Positions 39,571 to 40,000 of a stretch of DNA of 40,000 bases are shown piece after piece. The stretch comes from Halisarca cf. caerulea (taxonomy: Eukaryota > Porifera > Demospongiae > Chondrillida > Halisarcidae): the NCBI GenBank assembly GCA_963170055.1, contig CAUJGJ010000030.1, positions 175,001 to 215,000 on the forward strand, in the 5' to 3' direction. Each line of letters begins with the position of its first letter. Positions within the stretch are counted from its first letter, which is position 1. The position numbers and the translations under genes are program-made. The notes under the pieces were generated by a model that did not search any database, was not told the origin of the DNA, and worked only from the letters and a program-made list of their open reading frames with translations.

Positions 39571-40000
39571 AATGGTTTTTATATAGTTCTTGTCCATATA
39601 CATTTTGCTTGTAAATAATAGGTTATAGGTAGTGGCTGTCATGCAATGCCGTATAGCCGCAAACAGAGTTTATCCAAGTCATCCACTAATTGAGCTGCAT
39701 ATGCAAACATAATAATACTGATAGCAAGTAAATGTCAATGTAGCCAACGTATGCATGTACGTAGCTATACAGTATAACAAACCTCAGTACATTGTTTTAG
39801 TATTTTGGTGGAATTAACAGTCATGCCTACATCCCATTTTCATTTTTACACGGATATTATATAGGTCTTGTACATGTAATTTTGGTTTGAATTATATATA
39901 TTGGGTTATTTCAAGTGACAACCTACTTACAAGTGAAGATATGCCTATTAATCAGAGTATTCTTTACATTTTCACTGAAAACTAGTACGAAAGAGGTGCG
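39571..40000. other. Noncoding tail of window
   Basis: AT-rich sequence; no gene or defined element recognised. Confidence 0.4.

Overview
This window is eukaryotic and almost certainly animal. It is AT-rich, with GT-AG introns, many small inverted-repeat transposon remnants and one large 26-exon gene. The secreted heme peroxidase family, the Penelope-type GIY-YIG fragment, the Crypton-like fragment and the dense MITE load fit a marine invertebrate. A sponge or cnidarian-grade animal, perhaps a demosponge, is my guess; the sequence alone does not prove it. LAYOUT: (1) 655-3589, minus strand: an intact two-exon secreted animal heme peroxidase (copy A, 846 aa). (2) 4157-4305: a dead duplicate of SMC5 exon 2 that has lost the Walker A lysine. 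(3) 4731-5320: the 3' end of a Penelope-like retroelement (GIY-YIG domain, hammerhead-like motif) preceded by an inverted piece of itself. (4) 5710-6139: a decayed hAT-like MITE. (5) 6665-36333, plus strand: a complete SMC5 gene. I assembled 26 exons with consistent phases totalling 3201 nt and 1066 aa. (6) 9863-12659, minus strand: the second peroxidase (copy B). It lies inside SMC5 intron 1 and is broken by one in-frame stop. (7) 36683-37551: a MITE carrying a second hAT-like MITE with a perfect 8-bp target duplication. (8) 38048-39035: a decayed reverse-transcriptase-type retroelement. (9) 39092-39570: a foldback element made of a short CTAGCCCTATG-like minisatellite facing its mirror image. 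HOW THE PARTS RELATE: regions of about 360-4693 and 8840-14697 are copies of one ancestral block, [peroxidase on minus]-[SMC5 exon 2 on plus]. They lie in direct orientation about 9.1-9.2 kb apart. The functional halves are now split between the copies: the intact peroxidase is in block A and the working SMC5 exon 2 is in block B. SMC5 itself acts in the nucleus in the SMC5/6 genome-maintenance complex; the peroxidases carry signal peptides and would act outside the cell or in the secretory route. Nothing suggests a shared pathway. The association looks like nesting followed by segmental duplication. SMC5 introns 1, 11, 19 and 20 are inflated by MITEs, and one MITE terminus supplies the 5' splice site of intron 20.
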